DNA of 64,000 nt from an uncultured Bacteroidales bacterium (GTDB lineage Bacteria > Bacteroidota > Bacteroidia > Bacteroidales > FEN-979), in NCBI GenBank assembly GCA_903959905.1, contig CAJBYO010000054.1, positions 1-64,000 on the forward strand. The letters are read 5' to 3'. Under the pieces are notes generated by a model. That model was not told where the DNA came from and did not search any database. It saw only the letters and a list, made by a program, of their open reading frames with translations. Positions 16,934-25,486 of this stretch are shown piece after piece. Within the stretch, counting starts at the first letter, position 1, and each line of letters begins with the position of its first letter. The translations under genes were made by a program, and so were the position numbers.

Positions 16934-17918
16934 GTATAAGCTCTTCCCACAACATCTTCTTCAATTTCTCCAGCCCCGTCATCTTATGCGACGAAATAAA
17001 CACTGTGGGAATGTCCGGAAGGTCCTTTTTCAATTCGATCAGGATCTCTTCATCAGCAAGGTCGGCCTTTGTAACGGCCAGAATGCGTGATTTGTCAAGC
17101 AGTTCAGGATTGTACTGCGAAAGTTCATTCAAAAGGATCTGGTACTCTTTGCGGATATCCTTTGCATCCACCGGAACCATAAACAGCAGGGTTGAGTTTC
17201 GCTCAATATGCCTCAGAAAACGCAATCCCAGGCCTTTCCCTTCGTGGGCACCCTCGATAATCCCTGGAATATCGGCCATGACAAACGATTTGTTGTCGTG
17301 ATACCTTACAATACCAAGGTTTGGAACAAGTGTGGTGAACGGATAATCGGCGATCTGCGGTTTTGCAGCAGAGATTACCGACAATAAAGTTGATTTTCCG
17401 GCATTGGGAAACCCGACAAGGCCTACATCAGCCAGAAGTTTCAGCTCAAGAATTTTCCAGAATTCAAGCCCGGGTTCTCCCGGCTGGGCAAACTTTGGAG
17501 CCTGGCGGGTTGCCGTTTTAAAATGATCATTTCCCTGGCCGCCTCTTCCCCCGGGTACAATGATATAGGTTTGTCCGTCTTCGGTAATCTCGCATTCAAT
17601 CTCACCCGTTTCCGAGTCCCGGGCAATGGTTCCAAGGGGAACATCCACGTATACATCCTTGCCGTTGGCTCCGTGCATGAGCTGTTTTGATCCTGCCCCG
17701 CCATGTTCGGCCTTGAGATGTTTGGTAAACTTCAGATGCAGCAGCGTCCAGAACTGGCTGTTCCCTTTGAGGATGATATGACCGCCCCGCCCGCCGTCGC
17801 CGCCATCAGGTCCTCCCCGTGCATTGGTCTTGGTGCGCATAAAGTGCCGCGATCCAGCACCTCCGTTCCCGGATGCGCAGTGGATCTTGACATAATCGAC
17901 AAAGTTTGAATCAGCCAA
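16923..17918 (-). CDS. obgE: Obg-family GTPase
   Basis: The protein has 331 residues: the Gly-rich Obg fold (about 1-158, with [12 protein letters not shown] and PGGRGGQGN), then the G domain. G1 is GFPNAGKST (169-177), G3 is [16 protein letters not shown], and a TKAD-type G4 is present. The C-terminal OCT extension found in some bacteria is absent, as is usual here. It binds the large ribosomal subunit and links its maturation to GTP level. The gene follows hpt and adk on the same strand with a repeat-filled gap. The final Arg-Asp-Ala-stop is written in GTCANNN heptamers. Confidence 0.96.
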   Translation of the reverse strand: MADSNFVDYVKIHCASGNGGAGSRHFMRTKTNARGGPDGGDGGRGGHIILKGNSQFWTLLHLKFTKHLKAEHGGAGSKQLMHGANGKDVYVDVPLGTIARDSETGEIECEITEDGQTYIIVPGGRGGQGNDHFKTATRQAPKFAQPGEPGLEFWKILELKLLADVGLVGFPNAGKSTLLSVISAAKPQIADYPFTTLVPNLGIVRYHDNKSFVMADIPGIIEGAHEGKGLGLRFLRHIERNSTLLFMVPVDAKDIRKEYQILLNELSQYNPELLDKSRILAVTKADLADEEILIELKKDLPDIPTVFISSHKMTGLEKLKKMLWEELIRDA

Positions 17919-17930
17919 GGTGGAGAGATT

Positions 17931-17966
17931 TACAAATTACAAATGACGAATGACGAATGACGAATG
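17931..17966. repeat. Heptamer direct repeats, unit GACGAAT
   Basis: Four GACGAAT units stand just upstream of obgE. They are followed by GAATGGGGTGCTAAT and ATGGTT, a segment also present at 7724-7748. Confidence 0.8.
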
Positions 17967-17999
17967 GGGTGCTAATATGGTTCTGTGTTCAATTTTATT

Positions 18000-18105
18000 C
18001 TGCGTTATCTGCGTTCTTTTCTGCGAAAATCTGCGTGAAAATCTGCGAAAATCTGCGTGAAAATCCGCGAGAATCTGCGTGAACAATCCGCGAGAATCTG
18101 CGAGA
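18000..18105. repeat. Degenerate repeats, unit GAAAATCTGCGT
   Basis: About eight copies of (GA)AAATCTGCG(T/A) variants with 10-14 base spacing run up to the adk stop codon. Confidence 0.8.
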
Positions 18106-18110
18106 AATTA

Positions 18111-18680
18111 CTACGGTTTGATCTCCGCACACAACTGATCAAAAATATCTTCAATTGTGCCTACACCGTATACTTTTTTATACAGTTTCTTATCAATGTA
18201 GTAGTCAATAAGCGGCTCCGTATGGCGGTGATACTGCACCAGCCGGTTTTTTACCACATCTTCTGTATCATCCTTTCGGCCCTGGTCCTGCGACCGTTTT
18301 ATCAGGCGGGAAACCAGTTCAACTTCATCCACCTCCAATGCCAGTACAAGGCCCAATTTATGGCCGTGCCTCTGAAGCATCTTGTCCAGTTCCTGGGCCT
18401 GGTTCAGGGTGCGTGGAAAACCGTCCAGAACAAAACCGGGGACGATCGTATTGTTCTTTAAAAACACCGACTCCATGATGGCGATCAGCAGGTCGTCAGA
18501 TACAAGGTGTCCTGCATCCATCACTGATTTGACTTTCAATCCCAATGGTGTCCCCTGGCTGACTTCTGCACGAAGTATATCGCCGGTGGATATGTGTTTC
18601 CAGCCGAATTTTTCGGCAATTTTAACAGCCTGGGTTCCTTTACCGGCACCAGGTGGACCAAATAGGATCAGATTGAACAT
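18111..18680 (-). CDS. adk: Adenylate kinase
   Basis: This 189-residue protein converts AMP and ATP to two ADP. The P-loop GPPGAGKGTQ is at 8-17, followed by GWKHISTGDILR in the AMP site and FVLDGFPRT. The LID is short with no zinc cysteines. It carries RRSQDQGRKDDTEDV-type residues with the catalytic arginines, as in other Bacteroidetes short-LID forms. It lies 34 bases after hpt and upstream of obgE on the same strand, forming a likely hpt-adk-obgE transcript. Confidence 0.96.
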   Translation of the reverse strand: MFNLILFGPPGAGKGTQAVKIAEKFGWKHISTGDILRAEVSQGTPLGLKVKSVMDAGHLVSDDLLIAIMESVFLKNNTIVPGFVLDGFPRTLNQAQELDKMLQRHGHKLGLVLALEVDEVELVSRLIKRSQDQGRKDDTEDVVKNRLVQYHRHTEPLIDYYIDKKLYKKVYGVGTIEDIFDQLCAEIKP

Positions 18681-18714
18681 AACTTTGCGTCTTTGCGCCT
18701 AAGCAGTGAGAAAA

Positions 18715-19251
18715 TTATTTAACTATCTTGTAAATATCAGGTAGGTTTCTTCCATAACCGTCATAATCAAGTCCGTAACCAACGATAAAATCATTGGGAA
18801 TAGTTAATCCTATATAATCGATGGAATAGTCCTTCTGAAACGCTTCAGGCTTAAAACAGAAACAGGCCACTTTGACACCTGCAGGTTTTTTCAAATCGAT
18901 ATCCTGCAGTAATTTCTCCATGGTGAGCCCTGTGTCCACAATATCTTCAACGATGATGACATACCTTCCTTTCAGATCCTCATCTACACCGATCAGTTCC
19001 TTGATGTTAGATGTGCTTTGCGTCCCTGAATAGGAGGCAAATTTCACAAATGAGATCTCACAAGGGATGGTGATCTTCCGCATCAAATCGGAGGCAAAAA
19101 TAAAAGCACCGTTGAGTATGGCAAGCAGCAGTGGGTTTTTCCCCTCAAAATCACGGTTGATCGCATCTGCAACTTTTTGCACAGCGACATCAATCTCCTC
19201 CCTGCTGATGAATTTCTCAAAAACAAGTTCCCTAACCTGTACCTTCGTCAT
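18715..19251 (-). CDS. hpt: Hypoxanthine phosphoribosyltransferase
   Basis: From the ATG at 19251 there are 178 residues. The PRPP-binding loop VIIVEDIVDTGLTM and the ILNGAFIFASDL block mark a type I purine phosphoribosyltransferase, and the C-terminal IPNDFIVGYGLDYDG is typical of Hpt. It salvages hypoxanthine (and usually guanine) to IMP/GMP. It is divergent from purE, so purine salvage and synthesis genes share a 77-base control region. The frame extends to 19326 but would run over that promoter region. Confidence 0.94.
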   Translation of the reverse strand: MTKVQVRELVFEKFISREEIDVAVQKVADAINRDFEGKNPLLLAILNGAFIFASDLMRKITIPCEISFVKFASYSGTQSTSNIKELIGVDEDLKGRYVIIVEDIVDTGLTMEKLLQDIDLKKPAGVKVACFCFKPEAFQKDYSIDYIGLTIPNDFIVGYGLDYDGYGRNLPDIYKIVK

Positions 19252-19276
19252 ACTCAGTGTATGTGTTTCTTTCGCA

Positions 19277-19284
19277 CAAAGGTA
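19277..19284 (-). promoter_or_regulatory. -7 box for hpt
   Basis: TACCTTTG on the minus strand matches the Bacteroidetes TAnnTTTG box and lies 26 bases upstream of the hpt ATG. Confidence 0.6.
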
Positions 19285-19296
19285 GAAAAATATATC

Positions 19297-19304
19297 TATT
19301 TTTG
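19297..19304 (+). promoter_or_regulatory. -7 box for purE
   Basis: TATTTTTG matches TAnnTTTG and ends 24 bases before the purE ATG at 19329. Confidence 0.55.
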
Positions 19305-19328
19305 CCATACCACAAGAAAACAGCAACT

Positions 19329-19835
19329 ATGGACCCAAAAGTTAGCATCATCATGGGCAGTACGTCCGACCTTCCGGTTATGGAGGCAGCTGCCAAATTT
19401 CTGAATGACATGCAGATCCCATTTGAGATGAATGCATTGTCAGCCCACCGGACACCGGATAAAGTTGAATCGTTTGCCAAAAACGCCCATAAGCGCGGAA
19501 TTCGCGTGATCATTGCCGCCGCAGGAATGGCTGCCCACCTCCCCGGGGTGATTGCCGCCATGACAACGCTCCCTGTGATCGGCGTTCCCATCAAAGCCTC
19601 CCTGGAAGGGCTGGATGCCCTGCTGGCCATCGTCCAGATGCCTCCAGGCATCCCCGTTGCCACTGTAGGAATCAACGGCGCCCAGAATGCAGCCATCCTC
19701 GCTGCGGAGATCCTTGCCGTTGCCGATGATGACCTTCACCGGAAACTGGTTACATTCAAAGAAGACCTTAAGAAGAAGATCATCAAAGCCAATGAAGAAC
19801 TGGAAGCGGTGAACTTTGAATACAGGGTGAAGTAG
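19329..19835 (+). CDS. purE: N5-carboxyaminoimidazole ribonucleotide mutase, PurE
   Basis: From the ATG at 19329 the protein has 168 residues. The PurE class I signature is clear: IIMGSTSDLPVM at the phosphate loop, SAHRTPD with the catalytic His, AAAGMAAHLPG and GVPIKASLEGLDALL. It rearranges N5-CAIR to CAIR in IMP synthesis. No purK lies next to it in the window. It is divergent from hpt. Confidence 0.96.
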   Translation: MDPKVSIIMGSTSDLPVMEAAAKFLNDMQIPFEMNALSAHRTPDKVESFAKNAHKRGIRVIIAAAGMAAHLPGVIAAMTTLPVIGVPIKASLEGLDALLAIVQMPPGIPVATVGINGAQNAAILAAEILAVADDDLHRKLVTFKEDLKKKIIKANEELEAVNFEYRVK

Positions 19836-19850
19836 CAGTCAAATTATTTC

Positions 19851-19892
19851 ACGCAGAGAACGCAAAGATTTGCACGCAAAGGGCGCAAAGAG
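19851..19892. repeat. GCAAAG-type direct repeats
   Basis: Units such as ACGCAGAGAACGCAAAG and GCACGCAAAGGGCGCAAAG lie between the convergent purE and O-methyltransferase genes. Confidence 0.65.
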
Positions 19893-19905
19893 GGGAATCG
19901 GATGA

Positions 19906-20574
19906 TCAGCGTTTTCTGATGATGCTGAGCCCGTCACGGACGGGTAGCATCAGATTTTCCACCCGTTCATCGTTCTGAACAAATTCATTGAACTCAACGA
20001 TTCCACGGGTGTCCTTATCCATTTTGGTTCTGTCGGCGGTCACCTTGCCATCCCAGAGTACATTGTCTGCAATAATAAATCCACCCTGTTTCACCCGGGG
20101 TAAAACCGCGTTGTAATAGTTCAGGTAGTTGGGCTTGTCGGCATCAATAAAAACAAGGTCCCAATCCTCATCCATTGTCGCAATGATCTCCAGCGCTTCA
20201 CCGATGTGCAGGATTATCCTGTCTTCCAGCCCGGCCTCAGAAATATATTTTCGTATTCCATCCTCCAGTTCCGGGTTAATCTCCACCGTATGCAACAACG
20301 CTCCTCCCCTCCCTTTTTGGGGAGGGGCCAGGGGAGGGGTCATCCCCAACCCCATTGCAATCGCCGAATACCCCGTAAATGTACCTATCTCAAGCACCCG
20401 GTTCGGACGGATCATCTGGCATATCATCCGCAGCAAGGTGCCCTGCAAATGACCGGAGAGCATTTGCGGATATACCTGCGACAAGTGAGTTTCCCTGTTC
20501 AGCTTCGCCAGCACCGGCGGTTCGGGGCTGGTGTGTGCTTCGCAGTAGGCAATAAGAAAGTCATCAATTATCAT
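19906..20574 (-). CDS. Class I SAM-dependent O-methyltransferase with an in-frame repeat insertion
   Basis: Starting at the ATG at 20574 gives 222 residues of the caffeoyl-CoA/catechol O-methyltransferase (methyltransf_3) family. The SAM motif is VLEIGTFTGYSAIAM, followed by HTVEINPE, LVFIDADKPNYLNYY and GGFIIADNVLW-GKV. Acceptor substrate unknown. Between GLGM and LLHTVEIN, where relatives have only a few residues, it carries TPPLAPPQKGRGGA. These residues are encoded by a REP-like element that also occurs at 16049-16083. The insertion falls in a surface loop between beta1 and beta2, so activity may survive. The longer frame to 20625 is less likely. Confidence 0.88.
   Translation of the reverse strand: MIIDDFLIAYCEAHTSPEPPVLAKLNRETHLSQVYPQMLSGHLQGTLLRMICQMIRPNRVLEIGTFTGYSAIAMGLGMTPPLAPPQKGRGGALLHTVEINPELEDGIRKYISEAGLEDRIILHIGEALEIIATMDEDWDLVFIDADKPNYLNYYNAVLPRVKQGGFIIADNVLWDGKVTADRTKMDKDTRGIVEFNEFVQNDERVENLMLPVRDGLSIIRKR
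20307..20341. repeat. REP-like GGGAGGG element inside the O-methyltransferase gene
   Basis: CCCTCCCTTTTTGGGGAGGG and the following GGGGAGGGGTC match the intergenic element at 16049-16083. Its length keeps the reading frame. Confidence 0.8.
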
Positions 20575-20711
20575 CTTGGAAATATTTGCCCGCAAAATAC
20601 AAACTTCCTTTGGGTTTATCCCCAAACTGTTAGTTTTTCACTATGCACTCTTCATTTGGCGTTCATCACTCTTAACTGAACGTTCAACCCATTGAAAGGG
20701 TGTTGAGTGTT

Positions 20712-20750
20712 CAGTGAACAACGCAGCGTGTTGAGTGAAGAGTGAAAAAT
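20712..20750. repeat. Dispersed repeat, copy 2 (CAGTGAACAACGCA type)
   Basis: Near-copy of 7841-7887. A partial inverted version (CACTCTTCATTT, GTTCATCACTC) lies at 20645-20675, so the segment can fold. Confidence 0.75.
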
Positions 20751-20782
20751 GAATAGCTTTGCAAAAACTCATCCCCTTTCCC

Positions 20783-21232
20783 ATGCGTCAACTGGAATTC
20801 ACTCAATTCATACCGGTCACCATGCCGGAAGCCTGGAAATTCTTCAGCAATCCGGCCAACCTGGGGAAGATCACCCCCAAAGAGATGAATTTCGTTATCA
20901 CTTCCCGGGTACCGGAAAACATCTACCCCGGACTGATCATCACCTACAAGGTTTCCCCTGTTTTAAACATCCCAATGACCTGGGTTACAGAGATCACACA
21001 GGTAAATAAACCGATGTATTTCGTTGATGAACAGCGCATGGGACCTTATGCCATCTGGCACCATGAGCACCATTTTGAGGAAGTTGAAGGAGGTGTGATG
21101 ATGACCGACAAACTGTTTTACAAAGTCCCGCTTGGCTTTTTCGGGAACCTGCTTGACCTGCTGTTCATTCAAAACAAGGTAAAAGGGATATTTGAACACA
21201 GGAAATTATTCCTGGAAAGCAATACAATATAG
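20783..21232 (+). CDS. SRPBCC-family protein
   Basis: The ATG at 20783 gives 149 residues with the START/Bet v1-like (SRPBCC) pattern seen in small bacterial proteins. EAWKFFSNPANLGKITP comes near the start, followed by long strands and a closing helix with KGIFEHRKLFLES. The family binds hydrophobic ligands; members of this subgroup are often labelled cell-division inhibitor-like without proof. It is the only plus-strand gene between purE and 27.4 kb, convergent with the M16 peptidase. Ligand unknown. Confidence 0.75.
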   Translation: MRQLEFTQFIPVTMPEAWKFFSNPANLGKITPKEMNFVITSRVPENIYPGLIITYKVSPVLNIPMTWVTEITQVNKPMYFVDEQRMGPYAIWHHEHHFEEVEGGVMMTDKLFYKVPLGFFGNLLDLLFIQNKVKGIFEHRKLFLESNTI

Positions 21233-21285
21233 TTTCAATCTGAAATTATCCCGATATCCCGATAAACGTAAATAAAGTCTGTTGA

Positions 21286-22518
21286 TTATTTATTTCCAGC
21301 CAGGAAGGTCAGCATGCTCAACTGTTTTACATCGAAAACCTTGTTGGCAATTTCCATCAGTTCTTCTGCCGTGGTGCTTTCAATGCGCTGAATGATGGTT
21401 TCGACCGGGTCAAACCGGTTTTGGAGCAGGTAGCTTTTGCCGATGGCAAGCATCACGGCGAGGTTTGATTCCTGTGAAATAGCCAGTTGCCCGATGATCT
21501 GCTTTTTGACAAGATGAAGCTGACCCGGGGTTAATTTCTCTTCCCTCAGGCGTTTCAGTTCCTTGTATAAAATAGCAAGGGCCTTTTCGTAATGCACAGC
21601 CTCTGTGCCGAAGTAAATATGAATGATGCCCGCATCGGAATAGGCGGTGTAGTTTGATTCATTGTGATAGGTCAGGCCGTTGCGTTCGCGCAGGGCAAGG
21701 GACAGCCGCGAATTCATCACGGGCCCGCCCAGCATGTTGTTAAGCAGTGCCAGGGGGATACGTTGAGCATGATCATAGGAAAAAGCAGGCACACCCACCA
21801 GGCAGTGAACCTGCGAGGTTTTTTTCTTCAGGGCAATGGAAAACGGGTGGTAATCTCCAAAGGGCAGCCGGGGCTGACTTTGTCCGCGCAGGGGATGATC
21901 ACTGAAATACCTGATAACAAGCCGCACGAGTTTCTTAAACTCAATTTTGCCCACCGAGGCGATCACCACTTCATCAAAGCGGTAATTCCGGTGGATGAAG
22001 CCGAAAATATCTTCCTGCTTCAGCTTTTTAATGCTCTTTGCAGTGCCCAGGATGTTCCTTCCCAACGGGTGACCGGCAAACAAATGATCTTCAAAATCAT
22101 CAAAAATCTGCTCGGTTGGTGTGTCCTGGTATGACCTGATCTCATCCATCACCACCTGTTTTTCACGTTCAAGTTCCTTCACGGGAAATTTTGAATGAAA
22201 GAAAATGTCCTGGAAAAGTTCAAGGGTCCGGTCGTAAAAGCCGCACAGAAAGGAGGCATGGATGCAGGTTTTCTCTTTGGTGGTATAGGCATTGAGGTCG
22301 GCGCCAATGTTTTCCAGCCGGTTCAGCACCTGGAAAACATTGCGCTTCTCTGTTCCTTTGAAAATGGTATGTTCAATAAAATGGGCCACACCATGCCCGG
22401 AATCGTTTTCATCGCGTGACCCTGCATTGATAAAGATGCCGCAATGGGCCACAGGGCTGTCAACAGCACTGTGAACCAGCCGGATCCCGTTCGGCAGGGT
22501 GAAGGCGTTTATTTCCAT
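21286..22518 (-). CDS. M16-family zinc peptidase
   Basis: The protein has 410 residues. The inverted zinc motif HxxEH is His46-Phe-Ile-Glu49-His50, followed by the LNAYTTKEKTCIHASF strand. The third ligand Glu should lie about 75 residues on, in the LEREKQVVMDEI region. The C-terminal half is the second, inactive M16 lobe. Single-chain members of this size resemble the processing peptidase/PqqL-like group. There is no signal peptide, so it probably acts in the cytoplasm. It begins 3 bases after the mutB stop, indicating co-transcription with the mutase genes. Confidence 0.88.
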   Translation of the reverse strand: MEINAFTLPNGIRLVHSAVDSPVAHCGIFINAGSRDENDSGHGVAHFIEHTIFKGTEKRNVFQVLNRLENIGADLNAYTTKEKTCIHASFLCGFYDRTLELFQDIFFHSKFPVKELEREKQVVMDEIRSYQDTPTEQIFDDFEDHLFAGHPLGRNILGTAKSIKKLKQEDIFGFIHRNYRFDEVVIASVGKIEFKKLVRLVIRYFSDHPLRGQSQPRLPFGDYHPFSIALKKKTSQVHCLVGVPAFSYDHAQRIPLALLNNMLGGPVMNSRLSLALRERNGLTYHNESNYTAYSDAGIIHIYFGTEAVHYEKALAILYKELKRLREEKLTPGQLHLVKKQIIGQLAISQESNLAVMLAIGKSYLLQNRFDPVETIIQRIESTTAEELMEIANKVFDVKQLSMLTFLAGNK

Positions 22519-22521
22519 GGA

Positions 22522-24606
22522 TTATTTCCTGCTGTCAATCAGGATATCCAGCAGTTTGATTCCGGCGTCGGAGATGACCGTTCCGGGGCCGAAAATAGCC
22601 ACCGCACCGGCTTTGTAGAGAAAATCATAATCCTGCGGAGGGATCACCCCGCCCACAATCACCATGATGTCCTCCCTGCCCAGTTTCTTCAACTCTTCAA
22701 TGACCTGCGGCACCAGCGTTTTGTGGCCGGCCGCGAGGCTTGAAACGCCAAGGATATGCACATCGTTCTCAACGGCCTGTTTGGCAGATTCGGCCGGGGT
22801 CTGGAACAACGGGCCGATATCAACATCGAAACCAATGTCGGCGTAACCCGTTGCCACCACCTTTGCGCCCCGATCGTGTCCATCCTGGCCCATTTTGGCG
22901 ATCATGATGCGTGGCCTGCGCCCCTCCATTGCTGCAAATGTGTCGGCAAGTTCGCGGGCCCTCGCGAAAGCAACATTGTCTTTTGATTCCGAGGAGTATA
23001 CCCCGGAAATGCTACGTATCACTGCTTTGTACCTCCCGTATATTTTTTCAAGTGCATAAGAAATTTCACCCAGTGAGGCACGCTTGCGCGCAGCATCAAT
23101 GGCGAGTTCCAGGAGGTTTCCATCTCCTGTTTCAGCTGATTTTGTCAGTGCCTCCAGGGCCGCTGCGACTTCGTCATTGTTGCGGTTGGCCCGTAACTGG
23201 TTTAATCTCAATACCTGCGATTCACGAACTGCTGCATTGTCGACATTAAGAATCTCAATCGGATCCTCCTTGTCAAGCCTGTTGAGATTGACCCCGATGA
23301 TTTTATCCTTCCCGGTGTCGATCCTTGCCTGCTTGCGCGCGGAGGCCTCTTCAATACGCATTTTCGGGATTCCGGTTTCAATGGCTTTTGCCATGCCTCC
23401 GAGCCTCTCCACCTCCTCGATGAGTTCCCACGCTTTGTGAGCAATGTCGTGTGTTAACTGTTCCACATAAAAGGAACCTGCCCAGGGGTCCACCGACCGG
23501 CAGATCTGGGTCTCCTCCTGCAGGAAGATCTGGGTATTCCGGGCAATGCGTGCTGAAAAATCAGTAGGCAGGGCGATGGCTTCATCCAGGGCATTGGTGT
23601 GAAGCGACTGGGTGTGCCCGAGTGCGGCTGCCAGTGCTTCAACACAGGTCCGTGCTACGTTGTTGAATGGATCCTGTTCTGTGAGGCTCCACCCCGAGGT
23701 CTGCGTATGTGTGCGCAGCGCCATTGATTTCGGGTTCTTCGGGTTGAACTGCTTTACAATCTTTGCCCAGAGCAGCCTTGCTGCACGCATCTTGGCTATC
23801 TCCATGAAATGGTGCATCCCGGCGCCCCAAAAGAATGAAAGCCGCGGGGCAAAAGTATCAATGTCCATCCCTGTGTTGATCCCGGCGCGGAGGTATTCAA
23901 GCCCGTCGGCAAGGGTATATGCGAGTTCAATCTCAGCCGTTGCCCCTGCCTCCTGCATGTGATATCCGCTGATGGAGATCGAATTGAATTTGGGCATGTT
24001 CTTCGACGTGTATTCAAAGATGTCGGCAATGATCTTCATGGAGGGGGTGGGAGGGTAGATGTAGGTGTTGCGTACCATGAACTCTTTCAGGATATCGTTC
24101 TGGATGGTCCCTGTGAGCTTTGCCATCGGCACTCCCTGTTCTTCGGCAGCCACAATGTAAAAGGCAAGTATCGGCAGCACGGCACCGTTCATCGTCATGG
24201 AAACCGACATGATGTCGAGCGGGATCTGGTCAAAGAGGATCTTCATGTCGAGGATGGAATCAATGGCCACGCCTGCTTTCCCAACATCGCCAACAACCCG
24301 TTCATGATCAGAATCATATCCCCTGTGCGTTGCCAGGTCGAAAGCCACAGAGAGGCCTTTCTGGCCTGCTTTGAGGTTCCTGCGGTAAAAGGCATTTGAT
24401 TCTTCAGCCGTGGAAAACCCTGCGTACTGGCGGATGGTCCATGGATTCATGACATACATGGTGGAATAGGGCCCCCTCAGGAATGGGGGTAAGCCGGCAG
24501 CATAGTTGAGGTGTTCCATCTCAGTATTGGCAGGTTTGTCTCTGCCTGCACTGGAACCGGTTGCATTTTTTGCTGTCAGTTCAACATTTTTAAAATCTGG
24601 TCTCAT
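22522..24606 (-). CDS. mutB: Methylmalonyl-CoA mutase, large subunit
   Basis: The protein has 694 residues. It shows the catalytic TIM-barrel with [20 protein letters not shown] and [13 protein letters not shown], then the C-terminal cobalamin domain with DGHDRGAK. The latter is the DxHxxG motif, in which His577 replaces the lower axial ligand of B12. The enzyme interconverts (R)-methylmalonyl-CoA and succinyl-CoA, the route to or from propionate. The small subunit is encoded upstream on the same strand, with an outer membrane protein gene between them. No epimerase or MeaB chaperone gene is in the window. Confidence 0.95.
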   Translation of the reverse strand: MRPDFKNVELTAKNATGSSAGRDKPANTEMEHLNYAAGLPPFLRGPYSTMYVMNPWTIRQYAGFSTAEESNAFYRRNLKAGQKGLSVAFDLATHRGYDSDHERVVGDVGKAGVAIDSILDMKILFDQIPLDIMSVSMTMNGAVLPILAFYIVAAEEQGVPMAKLTGTIQNDILKEFMVRNTYIYPPTPSMKIIADIFEYTSKNMPKFNSISISGYHMQEAGATAEIELAYTLADGLEYLRAGINTGMDIDTFAPRLSFFWGAGMHHFMEIAKMRAARLLWAKIVKQFNPKNPKSMALRTHTQTSGWSLTEQDPFNNVARTCVEALAAALGHTQSLHTNALDEAIALPTDFSARIARNTQIFLQEETQICRSVDPWAGSFYVEQLTHDIAHKAWELIEEVERLGGMAKAIETGIPKMRIEEASARKQARIDTGKDKIIGVNLNRLDKEDPIEILNVDNAAVRESQVLRLNQLRANRNNDEVAAALEALTKSAETGDGNLLELAIDAARKRASLGEISYALEKIYGRYKAVIRSISGVYSSESKDNVAFARARELADTFAAMEGRRPRIMIAKMGQDGHDRGAKVVATGYADIGFDVDIGPLFQTPAESAKQAVENDVHILGVSSLAAGHKTLVPQVIEELKKLGREDIMVIVGGVIPPQDYDFLYKAGAVAIFGPGTVISDAGIKLLDILIDSRK

Positions 24607-24628
24607 CGTCTGTTCAGTAAGTGTAGTG

Positions 24629-25486
24629 TTATAATGAAATCCCGAATGTAAAGAATATACTTTGGGATTGCGGGTTGGTAATTACGGAAACCTGCACAGG
24701 CAGGGCATACTTGTCGGTAATCTGAATCTCTTTGGTTGCGGTGATCCCGATGTTCGTCACGCCGGCATAAGGTCCGTACCATGAACTTCCGAACGGAATG
24801 CCGCCAATGAAAGGCTTCAGCCCGATCCTGACCTTCGTCAGGTTTATTTTATATGCCAGCTCAAAGTAGGTTGAGAAATTATTTTTAGTTCCTTTGCCAT
24901 AGGTCCCTGTTGAGTCTTTGTTCTTGTCATCACCATAAAACAAGGTGCTGGCAAGTACCTGCATCGGGAACGATTCAGGGCCCTGGAATGAGAGGCACCC
25001 CTCAAACGTATGGCCGGTTGTGGCATTCCGGTAATTGAAGTACCGGTTCCCGGTGTTGGGGTTCAGTCCGTTTACAATGAAATAGTCAAAAACCATGGCT
25101 GTAAACCACTTATAGGTGTAGGTTACAAAAAGATCGGTTTCCATATAGGCTCCTTCGTTCACTATTGTGGTGTCGTTAATTTTTGTATCATGCCCGGTAA
25201 AGGCATAGGTACCCCAGGCGCCGATGTTAAAACCGTTCCACGACAGCGACAGGTTGGGTTGAATGGCCGGTGAATTACCGAAATCCATACCACGCCAGAT
25301 GTAGCGGCTCATGATATCGGCACCAAGATTGACGGTTAAGCCATTTCTGTTATCTTCCTGCGCAATTTCCTCCAGAACTTTTTCCTCCTGGGCATAAAGA
25401 GCCTGACAGGCAAAAATCAGGAATAAACAGAACAACACAGAAATTAACCTCTGAAAAACCGATGATATGTGGAGCCGGCAGGTCAT
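24629..25486 (-). CDS. Outer membrane protein encoded between the mutase subunits
   Basis: The protein has 285 residues with a signal peptide (hydrophobic about 12-30, ending near LYAQ). The mature start has [19 protein letters not shown], close to the S-x-YVWRG opening of TIGR02001-type barrels. Alternating strands follow, and the last residues are [10 protein letters not shown], a barrel C-terminus. Its ATG overlaps the mutA stop as ATGA (25483-25486), and mutB starts 22 bases after its stop, so it is part of the mutase operon. A role as a porin-like channel for short organic acids is possible but unproven. Confidence 0.75.
   Translation of the reverse strand: MTCRLHISSVFQRLISVLFCLFLIFACQALYAQEEKVLEEIAQEDNRNGLTVNLGADIMSRYIWRGMDFGNSPAIQPNLSLSWNGFNIGAWGTYAFTGHDTKINDTTIVNEGAYMETDLFVTYTYKWFTAMVFDYFIVNGLNPNTGNRYFNYRNATTGHTFEGCLSFQGPESFPMQVLASTLFYGDDKNKDSTGTYGKGTKNNFSTYFELAYKINLTKVRIGLKPFIGGIPFGSSWYGPYAGVTNIGITATKEIQITDKYALPVQVSVITNPQSQSIFFTFGISL

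Noticed and set aside
6241..18105. Tandem repeats as possible CRISPR arrays
   Set aside because: Units are 7-12 bases, contiguous or nearly so and degenerate, with no spacers of 25-40 bases and no cas genes.
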